DNA of 64,000 bases from Fen-330 sp050008465 (GTDB lineage: Bacteria > Acidobacteriota > Terriglobia > Bryobacterales > Bryobacteraceae): positions 28,865 to 92,864 of the forward strand of contig JBEKMO010000007.1 in NCBI GenBank assembly GCA_050008465.1, read 5' to 3'. The translations under genes and the position numbers were made by a program. Shown piece by piece: positions 18,775 to 27,773 of this stretch. The notes under the pieces are model-generated. The model saw nothing but the letters and a program-made list of their open reading frames with translations, was not told the origin of the DNA and did not search any database. The stretch's first letter is position 1, and the number at the start of each line of letters is the position of its first letter.

Positions 18775-20937
18775 ATGCGTGAACTTCGATACACCACGCG
18801 GAACGGCATCGCTGTCACCCGCACCGTGTCCAAGGTCCCGTACCGGAAGGGGAAGGGCCTGGAACATCTTCTCCGCGAGCTGGACACCTATCGCGGGTTC
18901 TATCTCTCCTCGGGCTACGAGTACCCGGGGCGGTATTCGCGCTGGGATATCGCCTCGGTGCGGCCGCTGGTGGAGATTGTGGCCTTCGGGCGCCAGATGG
19001 AGTTCCGGCCGCTGAACCTGCGCGGCGAAATGCTGAACCGGATGCTGCTCGCGGTCCTGGGCGGACATCCGCACTGGGGATCTCTCGCGGTCGAGGGGGG
19101 CGTGTTGCGCGGGCGGCTGCGGCCGCTGCCCGAACTGTTCCCGGAGGAGGAGCGCAGCAAGCAGCCCTCGGCGTTCACCATCCTGCGCGCGCTGATCGAG
19201 GAGTTCCGGCACGAGCGGGATACTCGCCTGGCGCTGGTGGGCGCGTTCGGCTACGACCTGCTGTTCCAGTTCGACCCGATCCGTCTGCGGCTGCCTCGCA
19301 CCGGGCAGAAGGACCTGCACCTGTTCTTGTGCGACGACATCTACTTCATGGACCGCATGAAGGAACAGATCGAGCGCTACCAGTACGATTTCGATTACGA
19401 GGGTCTCTCGACGCTGGCGCTCGAACGCTCGGGCGAGCCGGTGTCCCAGGCCGCCGCCCAGGAAGCCGCCGAAGCCACCGTCGACCACACGGACGAGGAA
19501 TACATGGCCAAGGTCGAGACGGTGCGCGAGGGCATGCGCCGCGGCGACTACTACGAGGTGGTGCTGCGCCGCACCTTCCGCGCTCCGTACGCCGGCAAGG
19601 CCTCGGATCTATTTCGCAGCATGCAGCTTCACAGCCCCAGTCCGTACGAGTTCTTCTTCCAGTTCGGCGACGAGCAATTGGTGGGCGCCTCGCCGGAGAT
19701 GTTCGTCCGGATCGAGGGCGACCGGGTCGAGACCTGCCCGATCGCGGGCACCGTGCGGCGGACCGGCGATCCGATGCAGGACGCCGACAGCATCCGCGCG
19801 TTGCTCACCTCGGCCAAGGACGAATCCGAGCTGACCATGTGCACGGATGTGGACCGCAACGACAAATCGCGCGTCTCGGTGCCGGGCACGGTGAAAGTGC
19901 TGGGGCGGCGGCTCATCGAATCCTATGCCGGGCTGTTCCATACGGTGGACCACGTCGAAGGCACGCTGAAGCCGGGCTTCGATTCCCTGGACGCTTTCCT
20001 GAGCCACATGTGGGCGGTGACGGTGATCGGGGCGCCGAAGAAGGCGGCGGCGCAGGCCATCGAGGACCTCGAGAAAGACGCGCGCGGCTGGTACGGCGGC
20101 GCGGTGGGCATGCTGGCGCTCAACGGCGACATCAACACCGGCATCACCATCCGAACCATCCACCTGCGGGATGGCGTGGCCTCGTACGGAGCCGGCGCCA
20201 CGCTGCTCTACGATTCCGTGCCCGAGATGGAAGCGCAGGAAACGCGGGTGAAGGCCACGAACTTCTTCCGCGCGCTGGCGGGACCGCCGCAGGCCAAGCA
20301 GGCCGGCCTGGAAGCCGGTCCGCGGGCCGGCGTTGGCGTGCGCCTGTTGCTGGTGGACAACGACGACTGCTTCATCCACACGCTCGCCAACTACGCGCGG
20401 CAAACCGGAGCGGAAGTTGTGACCTACCGGGCGGGGTTCCCGCTCGAGCTGATCGCGCGGCTTGCGCCCAACATCATCCTCATATCGCCGGGCCCGGGCC
20501 GGCCGGCCGACTTCGGCGTCCCGGAACTGGTGCGTTACGCCGCGCAGGCGGGCATTCCCGTGTTCGGCGTGTGCCTGGGACTGCAAGGGATGGTGGAGGC
20601 GTTCGGCGGCAAGCTGGGTGTGCTCAGCTACCCCATGCACGGCAAACCATCCACCGTGATCCATAAAGGGGCCGGCGTTTTCGAGGGCCTGCCGGCGCGG
20701 TTCAAAGCCGGCCGCTACCATTCGCTGTTCGCCCGCGAGGACACCTTCCCTGCCTGCCTGGAGGTGACCGCGGAGTCCGATGACGGCGTGATCATGGGCG
20801 TGCGCCACCGGGAACTTCCCCTGGAGGCGGTGCAGTTCCATCCCGAGTCGATGCTGACGCTGGAGGGCAACTGCGGGCTGCGGCTGATGGAGAACGTGGT
20901 GCGGATCTACGGGCACCGATGCCCAGCGTCCTCATAG
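18775..20937 (+). CDS. trpE(G): Anthranilate synthase, fused TrpE-TrpG
   Basis: The 720-residue enzyme converts chorismate and glutamine to anthranilate, the first step of tryptophan synthesis. The N-terminal part (1 to about 510) is the TrpE chorismate-binding domain with PIAGT and the conserved ELTMCTDVDRNDKSRV stretch. The C-terminal part is a class I glutaminase with all three catalytic residues: Cys in GVCLGLQG, and His and Glu in FHPES. The fused form is known in some alphaproteobacteria, cyanobacteria and others. An LSSGYEYPGRYSRWDI segment near the N-terminus is where feedback-inhibition residues sit in the family. The 3' end overlaps hpnE by 19 bases. Confidence 0.94.
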   Translation: MRELRYTTRNGIAVTRTVSKVPYRKGKGLEHLLRELDTYRGFYLSSGYEYPGRYSRWDIASVRPLVEIVAFGRQMEFRPLNLRGEMLNRMLLAVLGGHPHWGSLAVEGGVLRGRLRPLPELFPEEERSKQPSAFTILRALIEEFRHERDTRLALVGAFGYDLLFQFDPIRLRLPRTGQKDLHLFLCDDIYFMDRMKEQIERYQYDFDYEGLSTLALERSGEPVSQAAAQEAAEATVDHTDEEYMAKVETVREGMRRGDYYEVVLRRTFRAPYAGKASDLFRSMQLHSPSPYEFFFQFGDEQLVGASPEMFVRIEGDRVETCPIAGTVRRTGDPMQDADSIRALLTSAKDESELTMCTDVDRNDKSRVSVPGTVKVLGRRLIESYAGLFHTVDHVEGTLKPGFDSLDAFLSHMWAVTVIGAPKKAAAQAIEDLEKDARGWYGGAVGMLALNGDINTGITIRTIHLRDGVASYGAGATLLYDSVPEMEAQETRVKATNFFRALAGPPQAKQAGLEAGPRAGVGVRLLLVDNDDCFIHTLANYARQTGAEVVTYRAGFPLELIARLAPNIILISPGPGRPADFGVPELVRYAAQAGIPVFGVCLGLQGMVEAFGGKLGVLSYPMHGKPSTVIHKGAGVFEGLPARFKAGRYHSLFAREDTFPACLEVTAESDDGVIMGVRHRELPLEAVQFHPESMLTLEGNCGLRLMENVVRIYGHRCPASS

Positions 20938-22166
20938 CCGGCGGCGGGTTGGCGGGCCTGGCTGCCGCGGCCGCGCTGGGAGGCGCGGGCTACCAGGTCG
21001 ATCTCCACGAGGCGCGCGGGTTCCTGGGCGGGCGCGCCACTTCGTTTCCGGTCTCGCCCGACGATGCGGAGCTCATCGACAACTGCCAGCACGTCCTGAT
21101 GGGTTGCTTCACCAACCTGTTGGACTTGTACCGGCGCCTGGGGGTCGAAGACCGGATCAGGTTCTACCGCGAGTTCCACTTTGTCGAGCCGGGCGGGCGG
21201 GTCTCGACCATGCGCCGGGGCCTCGGATCTTTCCTGGGGCTCGATTTCCTGGGCGCCGCCGACAAGATCGCGGTGGCGCGCGGATTGCTGGCCATCCGCC
21301 GTGAACGGACCCGGCGGCAGGATCTCGACCGGATCACGATGCTCGACTGGCTGCGCGAGAAACGGCAGACCCCGCGCGCCATCCAGCGCTTCTGGCGGCA
21401 GGTGCTGGTGAGCGCCATCAACGAGGACCTGGACCGCATGGCCGCGCGGCACGGTTTCCAGGTGTTCTGGCTGGGGTTCCTCGCCGATGCGCATTCCAGC
21501 CGGCTGGGCCTGGCGACGGCGCCGCTCCGCGAGCTGTATAGCGCGGAGCGGCTGCCCAACGTTGCCGTCCACCTGCGTTCGCCGGTCGAGCGCATCCCGA
21601 TCGAGAGCGGACGGGCGTTGGGGGCCGATTACTGCATCTCGGCCGTGCCCTTCGATCGGGTGGCCGCCCTGGTTCCCGAACTGGGCCTGGATGTGAGCGC
21701 GTTCGAGCACTCGCCGATCACCGGCATCCACCTGTGGTTCGACCGGCCGGTGCTCGATCTGCCGTACGCCACTCTGCTGGACCGCACCATCCAGTGGGTG
21801 TTCAACAAGTCCGAGGGGAAGTACGTGCAAGTGGTGGTGAGCGTCTCGCGCAGCCTGCTCGAGATGCCCCGGGCAGAGGTGATCGCACTGGGGGTGCGGG
21901 AACTGGCGGAGTTCTTCCCGCGGGTGACGGAGGCGCGCCTGGAGAAAGCCCAGGTCGTCAAGGAGGCGCGGGCGACCTTCTCCGCACGGCCGGGCATCGA
22001 AGCCTCGCGGCCGCCCGCGCGCACCGCCATCCCCAACCTGTTCCTGGCGGGCGACTGGACCCGCAGCGGCTGGCCCGCGACCATGGAAGGCGCCGTGCGC
22101 AGCGGCTACCTGGCAGCCGAGGCCGTTGCCGAAGCCGAGGGAAGGCCGGAGAAGTTCGTGAGATAA
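20919..22166 (+). CDS. hpnE: Hydroxysqualene dehydroxylase / squalene-associated FAD-dependent oxidase
   Basis: The 415-residue flavoprotein has an N-terminal dinucleotide-binding motif (IAGGGLAGLAAAAAL). The family-specific LGGRATSF and NCQHVLMGC stretches follow, and a C-terminal FAD contact (NLFLAGDWTRSGWPATMEGAVRSG, quoted here in part as GDWTRSGWP). HpnE completes squalene formation from presqualene diphosphate together with HpnC and HpnD, which are not in this window. It overlaps the anthranilate synthase gene by 19 bases and is probably cotranscribed with it. Phytoene-desaturase-type carotenoid enzymes are the alternative, but the length and motifs fit HpnE better. Confidence 0.87.
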   Translation: MPSVLIAGGGLAGLAAAAALGGAGYQVDLHEARGFLGGRATSFPVSPDDAELIDNCQHVLMGCFTNLLDLYRRLGVEDRIRFYREFHFVEPGGRVSTMRRGLGSFLGLDFLGAADKIAVARGLLAIRRERTRRQDLDRITMLDWLREKRQTPRAIQRFWRQVLVSAINEDLDRMAARHGFQVFWLGFLADAHSSRLGLATAPLRELYSAERLPNVAVHLRSPVERIPIESGRALGADYCISAVPFDRVAALVPELGLDVSAFEHSPITGIHLWFDRPVLDLPYATLLDRTIQWVFNKSEGKYVQVVVSVSRSLLEMPRAEVIALGVRELAEFFPRVTEARLEKAQVVKEARATFSARPGIEASRPPARTAIPNLFLAGDWTRSGWPATMEGAVRSGYLAAEAVAEAEGRPEKFVR

Positions 22167-22174
22167 TCGAGGCT

Positions 22175-22552
22175 ATGCGGAGTCTAGCAGCGTTCGCCGC
22201 CGTCCTGTGCGCGTTGGTGTTGCCCGCTCGCGCCGATCACCCCATGACCAAGCTTCGCGTCGAGGTCAAGACGGTCAGCGGCAAGCCGGTTGAGCGCGCC
22301 AGCGTGGTGGTACGGTTCATCGAAGGCCACTCGGTGATCAAGTTGGGCAAGCACATCGTCACCAATTGGGAGATGCGGACCAACCAGGAGGGCGTGGCCA
22401 AGATCCCCACTATCCCGCAAGGGAAGATCCGGATCCAGGTGATCGCCAAGGGGTATCAGACGTTCGGCCAGACTTTCGACGTCACCGAGGAAGAGAAGAC
22501 CATCGAAGTGAAGCTCAACCCGCCCCAGGCGCAGTACTCGGCGCACCAGTAG
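22175..22552 (+). CDS. Small secreted carboxypeptidase-regulatory-like (Ig-fold) protein
   Basis: The 125-residue protein has a signal peptide (MRSLAAFAAVLCALVLPARA) and a single beta-sandwich domain. Alternating strands such as LRVEVKTVSGKPVERASVVV and IRIQVIAKGYQTFGQTF are typical of CarboxypepD_reg/transthyretin-like domains. The start at 22175 is 9 bases after hpnE, so the two may be cotranscribed. The function is unknown; such domains are often found on acidobacterial surface proteins. Confidence 0.75.
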   Translation: MRSLAAFAAVLCALVLPARADHPMTKLRVEVKTVSGKPVERASVVVRFIEGHSVIKLGKHIVTNWEMRTNQEGVAKIPTIPQGKIRIQVIAKGYQTFGQTFDVTEEEKTIEVKLNPPQAQYSAHQ

Positions 22553-22779
22553 GCGGCGTTCAGGCGGTCATTTCCCAACTGTGGCGCGCGGCTCCCCGTC
22601 TCCATGAGCATCCCCGTCATGCGGTTCTTCAGCTTCACCGACCGCCGCACCAACAGGTTGCGAAACCGCAACACCCGCCGCAACTTCCGATACCCGGCCG
22701 GCTAAACTACGGAAGTTCTCAAGAGAGCCGGTTTCGCGCCGGTCTCGCCGCGGCTGCGATTCAGTTGTAGTGTAGAAGT

Positions 22780-23442
22780 ATGAAGATCTTCCTGGATACG
22801 GCCAATCTCGAGGAGCTTCGCAAGGGCGCCGAGTGGGGGATCGTCGATGGAGTCACCACCAATCCCACGCTGATCGCCAGGGAAGGGAACCCGTTCGAGG
22901 AGCAGATCCGCCACATCTGCGAGATCATCGGCGGCGACGTCAGCGCGGAAGTCGTGGCCACCGAAGCGGATCAAATGGTCGAGCAGGGCCGCGAGTTGGC
23001 GCGCCTTCACCCGAATGTCGTGGTGAAGTGTCCCGTGACGCGGGATGGCATCCGGGCCACGGCGGCGCTGGCCAAAGAGGGCGTGCGGGTGAACGTCACG
23101 CTGTGCTTTTCGCCGGGCCAGGCGCTGCTGGCCGCCAAGGCCGGGGCCTACATCATCAGCCCGTTCGTGGGCCGGCTCGACGACATCGGCCAACTGGGGA
23201 TGGAACTGGTGCGCGACATCCTCGCCATCTACCGGAACTACGGGTTCAAGACACAGGTTCTGGCGGCTTCCCTGCGCTCGCCGCTGCACGTGGTCGAAGC
23301 CGCGCTCGCGGGGGCCCACATCGCGACCATGCCATTCAAAGTGCTGGACATGCTGTTCAACCATCCGCTCACCGACAAGGGGCTGGATCAGTTTCTGAAG
23401 GACTATCGCAAGGTGTATCGGGACACTTCTTTGGGGGACTGA
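22780..23442 (+). CDS. tal: Transaldolase / fructose-6-phosphate aldolase family
   Basis: The 220-residue protein is the short TalC/FSA form of class I aldolase. It starts FLDTANLEELRKGAEWG, has DGVTTNPTLIAREG, and holds the Schiff-base Lys in NVVVKCPVTRDGI near residue 86. Members exchange three-carbon units in the pentose phosphate pathway or cleave fructose 6-phosphate; sequence alone does not separate the two. The cytosolic enzyme is followed without gap by the next gene (TGATG overlap). Confidence 0.92.
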   Translation: MKIFLDTANLEELRKGAEWGIVDGVTTNPTLIAREGNPFEEQIRHICEIIGGDVSAEVVATEADQMVEQGRELARLHPNVVVKCPVTRDGIRATAALAKEGVRVNVTLCFSPGQALLAAKAGAYIISPFVGRLDDIGQLGMELVRDILAIYRNYGFKTQVLAASLRSPLHVVEAALAGAHIATMPFKVLDMLFNHPLTDKGLDQFLKDYRKVYRDTSLGD

Positions 23443-23876
23443 TGGAGGCCGGCAATTGGGTTGCATTTCTGGCGGGATTGGCGGCGGCCGCGTCGGTGGC
23501 CGCGTGGATAATGCCCCGCAAGCGGGTGACTCCGGCCGAGCGCGAGCGCAGGCGGCGGTTGACAGTGAGCGCCCGGGGCCGCGTGGGAAGCGCCACCATC
23601 ACCGACTTTCATGACGGCGTCCTCTCATACACCTACACCGTCGGCGGTGTCGAGCACTCGGCTACGCAGGATGTCTCGACGCTCGCGGATCTCTTGCCCG
23701 GCAACCCCGCCACGCTGATTTCGCAGCCGGCCAGCCTGAAGTACTTGCGCCGGAATCCGGCCAACTCGATTGTGCTTGCCGAGGATTGGTCGGGAGTGCG
23801 ATTCCGTCGTGTTAGCGGGGCTGCCGAAAGCATCCGGGGCGCCTCCGCCGGCGGCGCCGCGAATGGCGCAGAATAG
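23442..23876 (+). CDS. Membrane-anchored protein of unknown function (DUF3592-like)
   Basis: The 144-residue protein has one N-terminal membrane helix (WVAFLAGLAAAASVAAWIM) followed by an Arg-rich stretch. The domain after that includes GVLSYTYTVGGVEHSATQDV and PGNPATLISQPASLKYLR, a pattern like DUF3592 proteins. The start codon shares one base with the transaldolase stop codon, and the stop is 5 bases before the response regulator, so it is in one transcript with both. No function can be assigned. Confidence 0.7.
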   Translation: MEAGNWVAFLAGLAAAASVAAWIMPRKRVTPAERERRRRLTVSARGRVGSATITDFHDGVLSYTYTVGGVEHSATQDVSTLADLLPGNPATLISQPASLKYLRRNPANSIVLAEDWSGVRFRRVSGAAESIRGASAGGAANGAE

Positions 23877-23881
23877 AAGGC

Positions 23882-25291
23882 ATGGCTGGAAGCGCGACCC
23901 GGGTGCTGATTGTCGACGACGAAGAGAGTCAGCGCGTGGGGCTGGCCAGCATGGTCGCGGCCTGGGGCTTCACGGCCGAAACCGCCGCCGACGGGCAGGA
24001 AGCGCTGGATAAGCTGAGCACATTTCCCGCGCACGTGCTGGTCACCGACCTGATGATGCCGCGGATGGATGGATTCGAGCTGCTGCGGCGCCTGGCGGCC
24101 CAGGGCGGCGGGCCGCCCGCTATTGTGGTCACCGCTTTTGGCAATATCGAGACCGCCGTCGCCACGATGCACGACCTGGGCGCGTTCTGGTTTCTGGAGA
24201 AGCCGATCGAGCCTCAGGCCCTGCGGGTGCTACTGGAGCGCGCGGCTTCCCAGCAGCGGCTGGCCGAGGAAGCCGAGCGCCTCAAGCGCGAGCTGAGCTA
24301 CCAGGGGGTGCTGGCCGACCTGGTGGGCCGCTCGCCCGGGATGCGGGGAGTGTTCTCGCTGATCCGCCAGGTGGCCCCGAGCAAGGCCGCCGTGCTGATC
24401 ACCGGAGAGAGCGGCACGGGCAAGGAGCTGGTGGCGCGCGCGATCCACAGCCTGAGCCCGCGCAGCGGCGGCCCGTTCGTGGCCATCAACTGCGCCGCCA
24501 TGCCGGAAACGCTCATGGAAAGCGAGTTGTTCGGCCACGAGAAAGGCGCCTTCACGGGGGCGCTGGAGCGGCGCGCCGGCTGCTTCGAGCTGGCGCAGGA
24601 CGGCACCCTGCTGCTGGACGAAATCGGCGACATGCCCATCGCTACCCAGGCCAAGCTGCTGCGCGTGCTCGAGGATTCCCGGGTACGGCGCCTGGGCGGC
24701 AAGAGCGAGATGCTGGTGGACGTGCGGGTGATCGCCTCCACCAACAAAGTGCTGGAAGAGGCGCTGAGGAAGGGCGAGATCCGCGACGACCTGTACTACC
24801 GCCTCAACGTGTTCCAGATTTCGCTGCCGCCGCTGCGCGCCCGAATGGACGACCTGCCGCTGCTGGTCGAAGCGCTGCTAGGCGACCTGAACAAGAAGCA
24901 CAACTGCCGGGTCGTGGACCTGACCCCGGAGGTCCAGGAGCAGTTCCGCCGCCACTCCTGGCCGGGCAACGTGCGCGAGTTGCGCAACGCGCTGGAGCGC
25001 GCTGTGATCCTGGCCGGCGAGGGCGTGATCGAGCTGCGACATCTGCCGGCGAACTTCAGCCGTGCGGCCGCCACGCCCAAGGCCGAAGAGGAGGGCGACC
25101 CCACGCAGGTCAGGCTGCGCCTGGGCGCCACCATCGACGAGGCGGAGCGGCTCCTGATCCAGCGCACGCTTCAGCACACGCGAAACAACAAGACCCGGGC
25201 CGCGGAGATCCTCGGAATCAGCCTGAAAACGCTGCACAACAAGTTGAAGGAGTATGGAGCGGCGGAAGCCGATCCCGAACCGCGACCGTAA
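23882..25291 (+). CDS. NtrC-family sigma-54-dependent response regulator
   Basis: The 469-residue protein has a receiver domain (VTDLMMPRMDG, phosphoacceptor Asp about residue 57), a central AAA+ domain and a C-terminal Fis helix-turn-helix (NNKTRAAEILGISLKTLHNKL). The AAA+ domain has Walker A GESGTGKE, the sigma-54 contact loop GAFTGA and Walker B LLLDEIGD. It activates sigma-54 promoters when phosphorylated. The kinase encoded next is the evident partner. The stop codon lies inside the short repeat at 25280-25300. Confidence 0.96.
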   Translation: MAGSATRVLIVDDEESQRVGLASMVAAWGFTAETAADGQEALDKLSTFPAHVLVTDLMMPRMDGFELLRRLAAQGGGPPAIVVTAFGNIETAVATMHDLGAFWFLEKPIEPQALRVLLERAASQQRLAEEAERLKRELSYQGVLADLVGRSPGMRGVFSLIRQVAPSKAAVLITGESGTGKELVARAIHSLSPRSGGPFVAINCAAMPETLMESELFGHEKGAFTGALERRAGCFELAQDGTLLLDEIGDMPIATQAKLLRVLEDSRVRRLGGKSEMLVDVRVIASTNKVLEEALRKGEIRDDLYYRLNVFQISLPPLRARMDDLPLLVEALLGDLNKKHNCRVVDLTPEVQEQFRRHSWPGNVRELRNALERAVILAGEGVIELRHLPANFSRAAATPKAEEEGDPTQVRLRLGATIDEAERLLIQRTLQHTRNNKTRAAEILGISLKTLHNKLKEYGAAEADPEPRP

Positions 25292-25300
25292 GGGAGCGGC
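25280..25300 (+). repeat. Short repeat CCGCGACCGTAAGGGAGCGG
   Basis: The 20-base element spans the last two codons and the stop of the response regulator gene. It recurs with one change (G for A at position 11) at 60347-60367. It has internal complementarity (CCG near the left end, CGG at the right) but no long stem. Confidence 0.7.
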
Positions 25301-25312
25301 GCCAACACCTTT

Positions 25313-27151
25313 ATGTCGCTGACCACCCGGCTGCGGCTGTTCATCATCGCTCTGATGGTGCCGGTGATCACGGCGCTGTCCCTGCTGCACCTCTATTACC
25401 TTGGCGCGGCGGCTTTCAACGACGTGCGCCGGCGCGCGGAGATGCACGCGCAGCAGTTGAAGTGGTTCATGAACCAGCGGATCAGGGAGCGGATGGCCAG
25501 CCAGCCGGCCCCCGGCAGCCTCGAAGAGCTGGTGGCGAGCGACCCCGAGATCGCCTATTCCATGGAGACCTGGGCCGCCAATTCCCAGGTGATCATCGAG
25601 ATCCTGGTGGCCGACGAGCAAGGCCGCATCCTGGCGGATTCGATTCCGTCGCGCAAGGGCAGCCACGTCTACGCGCTCCCGGACTTCACCCAGTGGGCGC
25701 AGAAGAACCCGTGGGGAAGGCTGAGGGAGGTGTTCTGGGAGCGCCGGGACTACGAGTTCACGCTTCCGCTGGGGGTCGGCGGCCAACGGGTATTCACCCT
25801 CAAAGTGATCCTCTCCTCGGTGTTCCTGCGCGACATGCTGTTCCCGCAGGTCAGGAGCATCGGGCTGATCTTCCTGGGCGCCCTGCTGCTGTCGATGGTG
25901 CTGGCGGTGGTGGTCTCCAATCTGGCTTTGCGCCCGCTGGCGCGCATCAGCCAGACCATCGACCGCATCAGCCGCGGCGAGTTCGCGCAGCAGCCCCCGG
26001 TCTCGGAGAGCACGGCCAGGGAATTCGCGGCGGTGCAGTCCAAGCTGAACCTGCTCGGCCAGCAGGTCCGCGGCGCGCGCCAGGATGCCTTGCAGTTGCG
26101 GAGCAACGTCGAGCAACTGCTCGAGAACCTGGAGGAAGTGGTCCTGCTTTTCGACGCCCAGGACCGCCTGGTGATGGCCGGACGCGCGGCCGAGAGGCTG
26201 CTGGGCCGCGGCCGCTGGGAACTGGTGGGGCGCAGCCTGAGCGAACTGTTCCCGCCATCGTCGGCGCTCGGCGTCGCCATCCTGAATGCCATCGAGTTGC
26301 GCCAGCCGCTCAAGGACCTGGCTCTGGCTCTGGAGCGCGACGGCGCCAGCGTGCGGCTGCTGGTCAACGTCGAGATGCTCGAGGCGTTTCCCGGCCACCA
26401 GCGCATTGGGACGCTGGTCACCCTGCGCGACGCCGAGACCCGGCGGCAGATCCAGTCGCAACTGGACGTCTCGGCGCGCCTGGCGGCCATCAGCCGGCTC
26501 ACGGGCGGCGTGGCGCACGAGATCAAGAACCCGCTTCAGGCGATCACGGTACACCTGGAGCTGCTGAGGTCCAAACTCGCCGGCGAGACCGACGTGGTGG
26601 CTCCTGAAATCGAGACCATCGCGCGCGAAATCCAGCGCCTGGACCGCGTGGTAAAGACTTTTCTCGACTTCACCCGCCCGATCGAGCTGAAGATGCGCGA
26701 CCTGGAGATGGAGACTCTGGCGCGCGAGGTCGCCGCCCTGGTCGGGCCATCCGCGGGGCAGCAGGGGGTCCGGATCGAGCTCGACGCCGAGCCTGGCGAG
26801 ATTTTGGTCCACGGGGACCCCGACCTCCTCAAGCAGGCGATCCTAAACGTGGTGGTCAACGGGGTCGAGGCCATGAAGGCCGGCGGGCGGCTGGGAATCG
26901 AGTTGCGGCAGGAGGGCGGGGAATGCCACCTCAGCATCTCGGACGAAGGCGTCGGAATCCCTCCGGAAATTCGTGAGAAGATCTTCAATCTGTATTACAG
27001 TACGAAGGGGAAGGGCTCCGGCATCGGTCTGGCGATGACTTACCGCGTGGTCCAATTGCACAACGGGACAATCGATTTCACCAGCGAAGTGGGCGAAGGG
27101 ACGACGTTCCGGCTGCGATTCCCCGCCATCGGAAAGGACCTGTCGCGATGA
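25313..27151 (+). CDS. NtrB-like membrane sensor histidine kinase
   Basis: The 612-residue protein has a first membrane helix near residue 10, an extracytoplasmic sensor of about 140 residues, and a second helix (SIGLIFLGALLLSMVLAVVV). HAMP and PAS segments follow, then the phosphoacceptor HisKA domain (GGVAHEIKNPLQAI) and a C-terminal ATPase with N, G1 (SDEGVGIP) and G2 (KGSGIGLAM) boxes. It phosphorylates the NtrC-type regulator encoded 22 bases upstream. The signal is unknown. Its end overlaps the next gene by 4 bases (ATGA). Confidence 0.95.
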   Translation: MSLTTRLRLFIIALMVPVITALSLLHLYYLGAAAFNDVRRRAEMHAQQLKWFMNQRIRERMASQPAPGSLEELVASDPEIAYSMETWAANSQVIIEILVADEQGRILADSIPSRKGSHVYALPDFTQWAQKNPWGRLREVFWERRDYEFTLPLGVGGQRVFTLKVILSSVFLRDMLFPQVRSIGLIFLGALLLSMVLAVVVSNLALRPLARISQTIDRISRGEFAQQPPVSESTAREFAAVQSKLNLLGQQVRGARQDALQLRSNVEQLLENLEEVVLLFDAQDRLVMAGRAAERLLGRGRWELVGRSLSELFPPSSALGVAILNAIELRQPLKDLALALERDGASVRLLVNVEMLEAFPGHQRIGTLVTLRDAETRRQIQSQLDVSARLAAISRLTGGVAHEIKNPLQAITVHLELLRSKLAGETDVVAPEIETIAREIQRLDRVVKTFLDFTRPIELKMRDLEMETLAREVAALVGPSAGQQGVRIELDAEPGEILVHGDPDLLKQAILNVVVNGVEAMKAGGRLGIELRQEGGECHLSISDEGVGIPPEIREKIFNLYYSTKGKGSGIGLAMTYRVVQLHNGTIDFTSEVGEGTTFRLRFPAIGKDLSR

Positions 27152-27747
27152 GGATAGTGAGGGCATCGGCGTTCGCGGCAGTGTTGATCCTGGCGTTGCT
27201 GGGCCCCTCGTGCAGCCTGTTCCACCGGTCGGCCAAGGCCAAGGTCCCGCCGGCGCCTCTACCGGCTCCGGCCGCACCGGCGTCCCAGCCGATCCCCCAG
27301 CCCCCCAAGAGCCCGGAGGTGACGAATCCGGTTCCGCCCGACATCCAGCCGCAGCCGCCGAATGTCCAGCCGCCGCCCGTCGAGCCGCAGAAGATTCCGC
27401 CCCCGCCGCGCCGGAGGTCCAGGGTCCCCACAGCGCCCCCTGCGCCCGCCGTCGAAACCGTCCCCGCTCCCCAGCCGCCGCCCCCGCCGCAATTGGAGCA
27501 GATCCTCACGCCCCAACAGCAGAAGGCTTACAACGACGAGATCGACCGCAACGTCTCCCGCGCCCAGCGCACCCTCGCCGCCCTCGGCGGCCGCAGATTG
27601 AACGACGAGCAGCAGACCTACCTGGAGCGCATACGCGCCTTTCTCAAGCAGGCGGACGAGGCGCGCCGAACCGATCTGTTCCGCGCCAAGAACCTCGCCG
27701 AGCGCGCCAGCCTCCTGGCCGACGACCTGCTCCGCAGCGTTCAGTAG
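27148..27747 (+). CDS. Proline-rich lipoprotein
   Basis: The 199-residue protein has a lipoprotein-type signal with the sequence LLGPSC at about residues 18-23. About 90 residues are dominated by Pro-rich stretches (PPAPLPAPAAPA, QPPPVEPQKIPPPP). A C-terminal helical domain of about 80 residues follows, containing QQQKAYNDEIDRNVSRAQRTL. It probably spans part of the periplasm or wall from a lipid anchor. The 4-base overlap with the kinase gene suggests it belongs to the same signalling or envelope-stress unit. The family is not recognised. Confidence 0.8.
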   Translation: MRIVRASAFAAVLILALLGPSCSLFHRSAKAKVPPAPLPAPAAPASQPIPQPPKSPEVTNPVPPDIQPQPPNVQPPPVEPQKIPPPPRRRSRVPTAPPAPAVETVPAPQPPPPPQLEQILTPQQQKAYNDEIDRNVSRAQRTLAALGGRRLNDEQQTYLERIRAFLKQADEARRTDLFRAKNLAERASLLADDLLRSVQ

Positions 27748-27773
27748 CCCGTCTTCCGCGGTACAAAGGAAGT

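Noticed and set aside
22604..22705. 33-codon Arg-rich frame between two genes
   Set aside because: No ribosome-binding site and no recognised family; Arg richness is common in out-of-frame GC-rich sequence.
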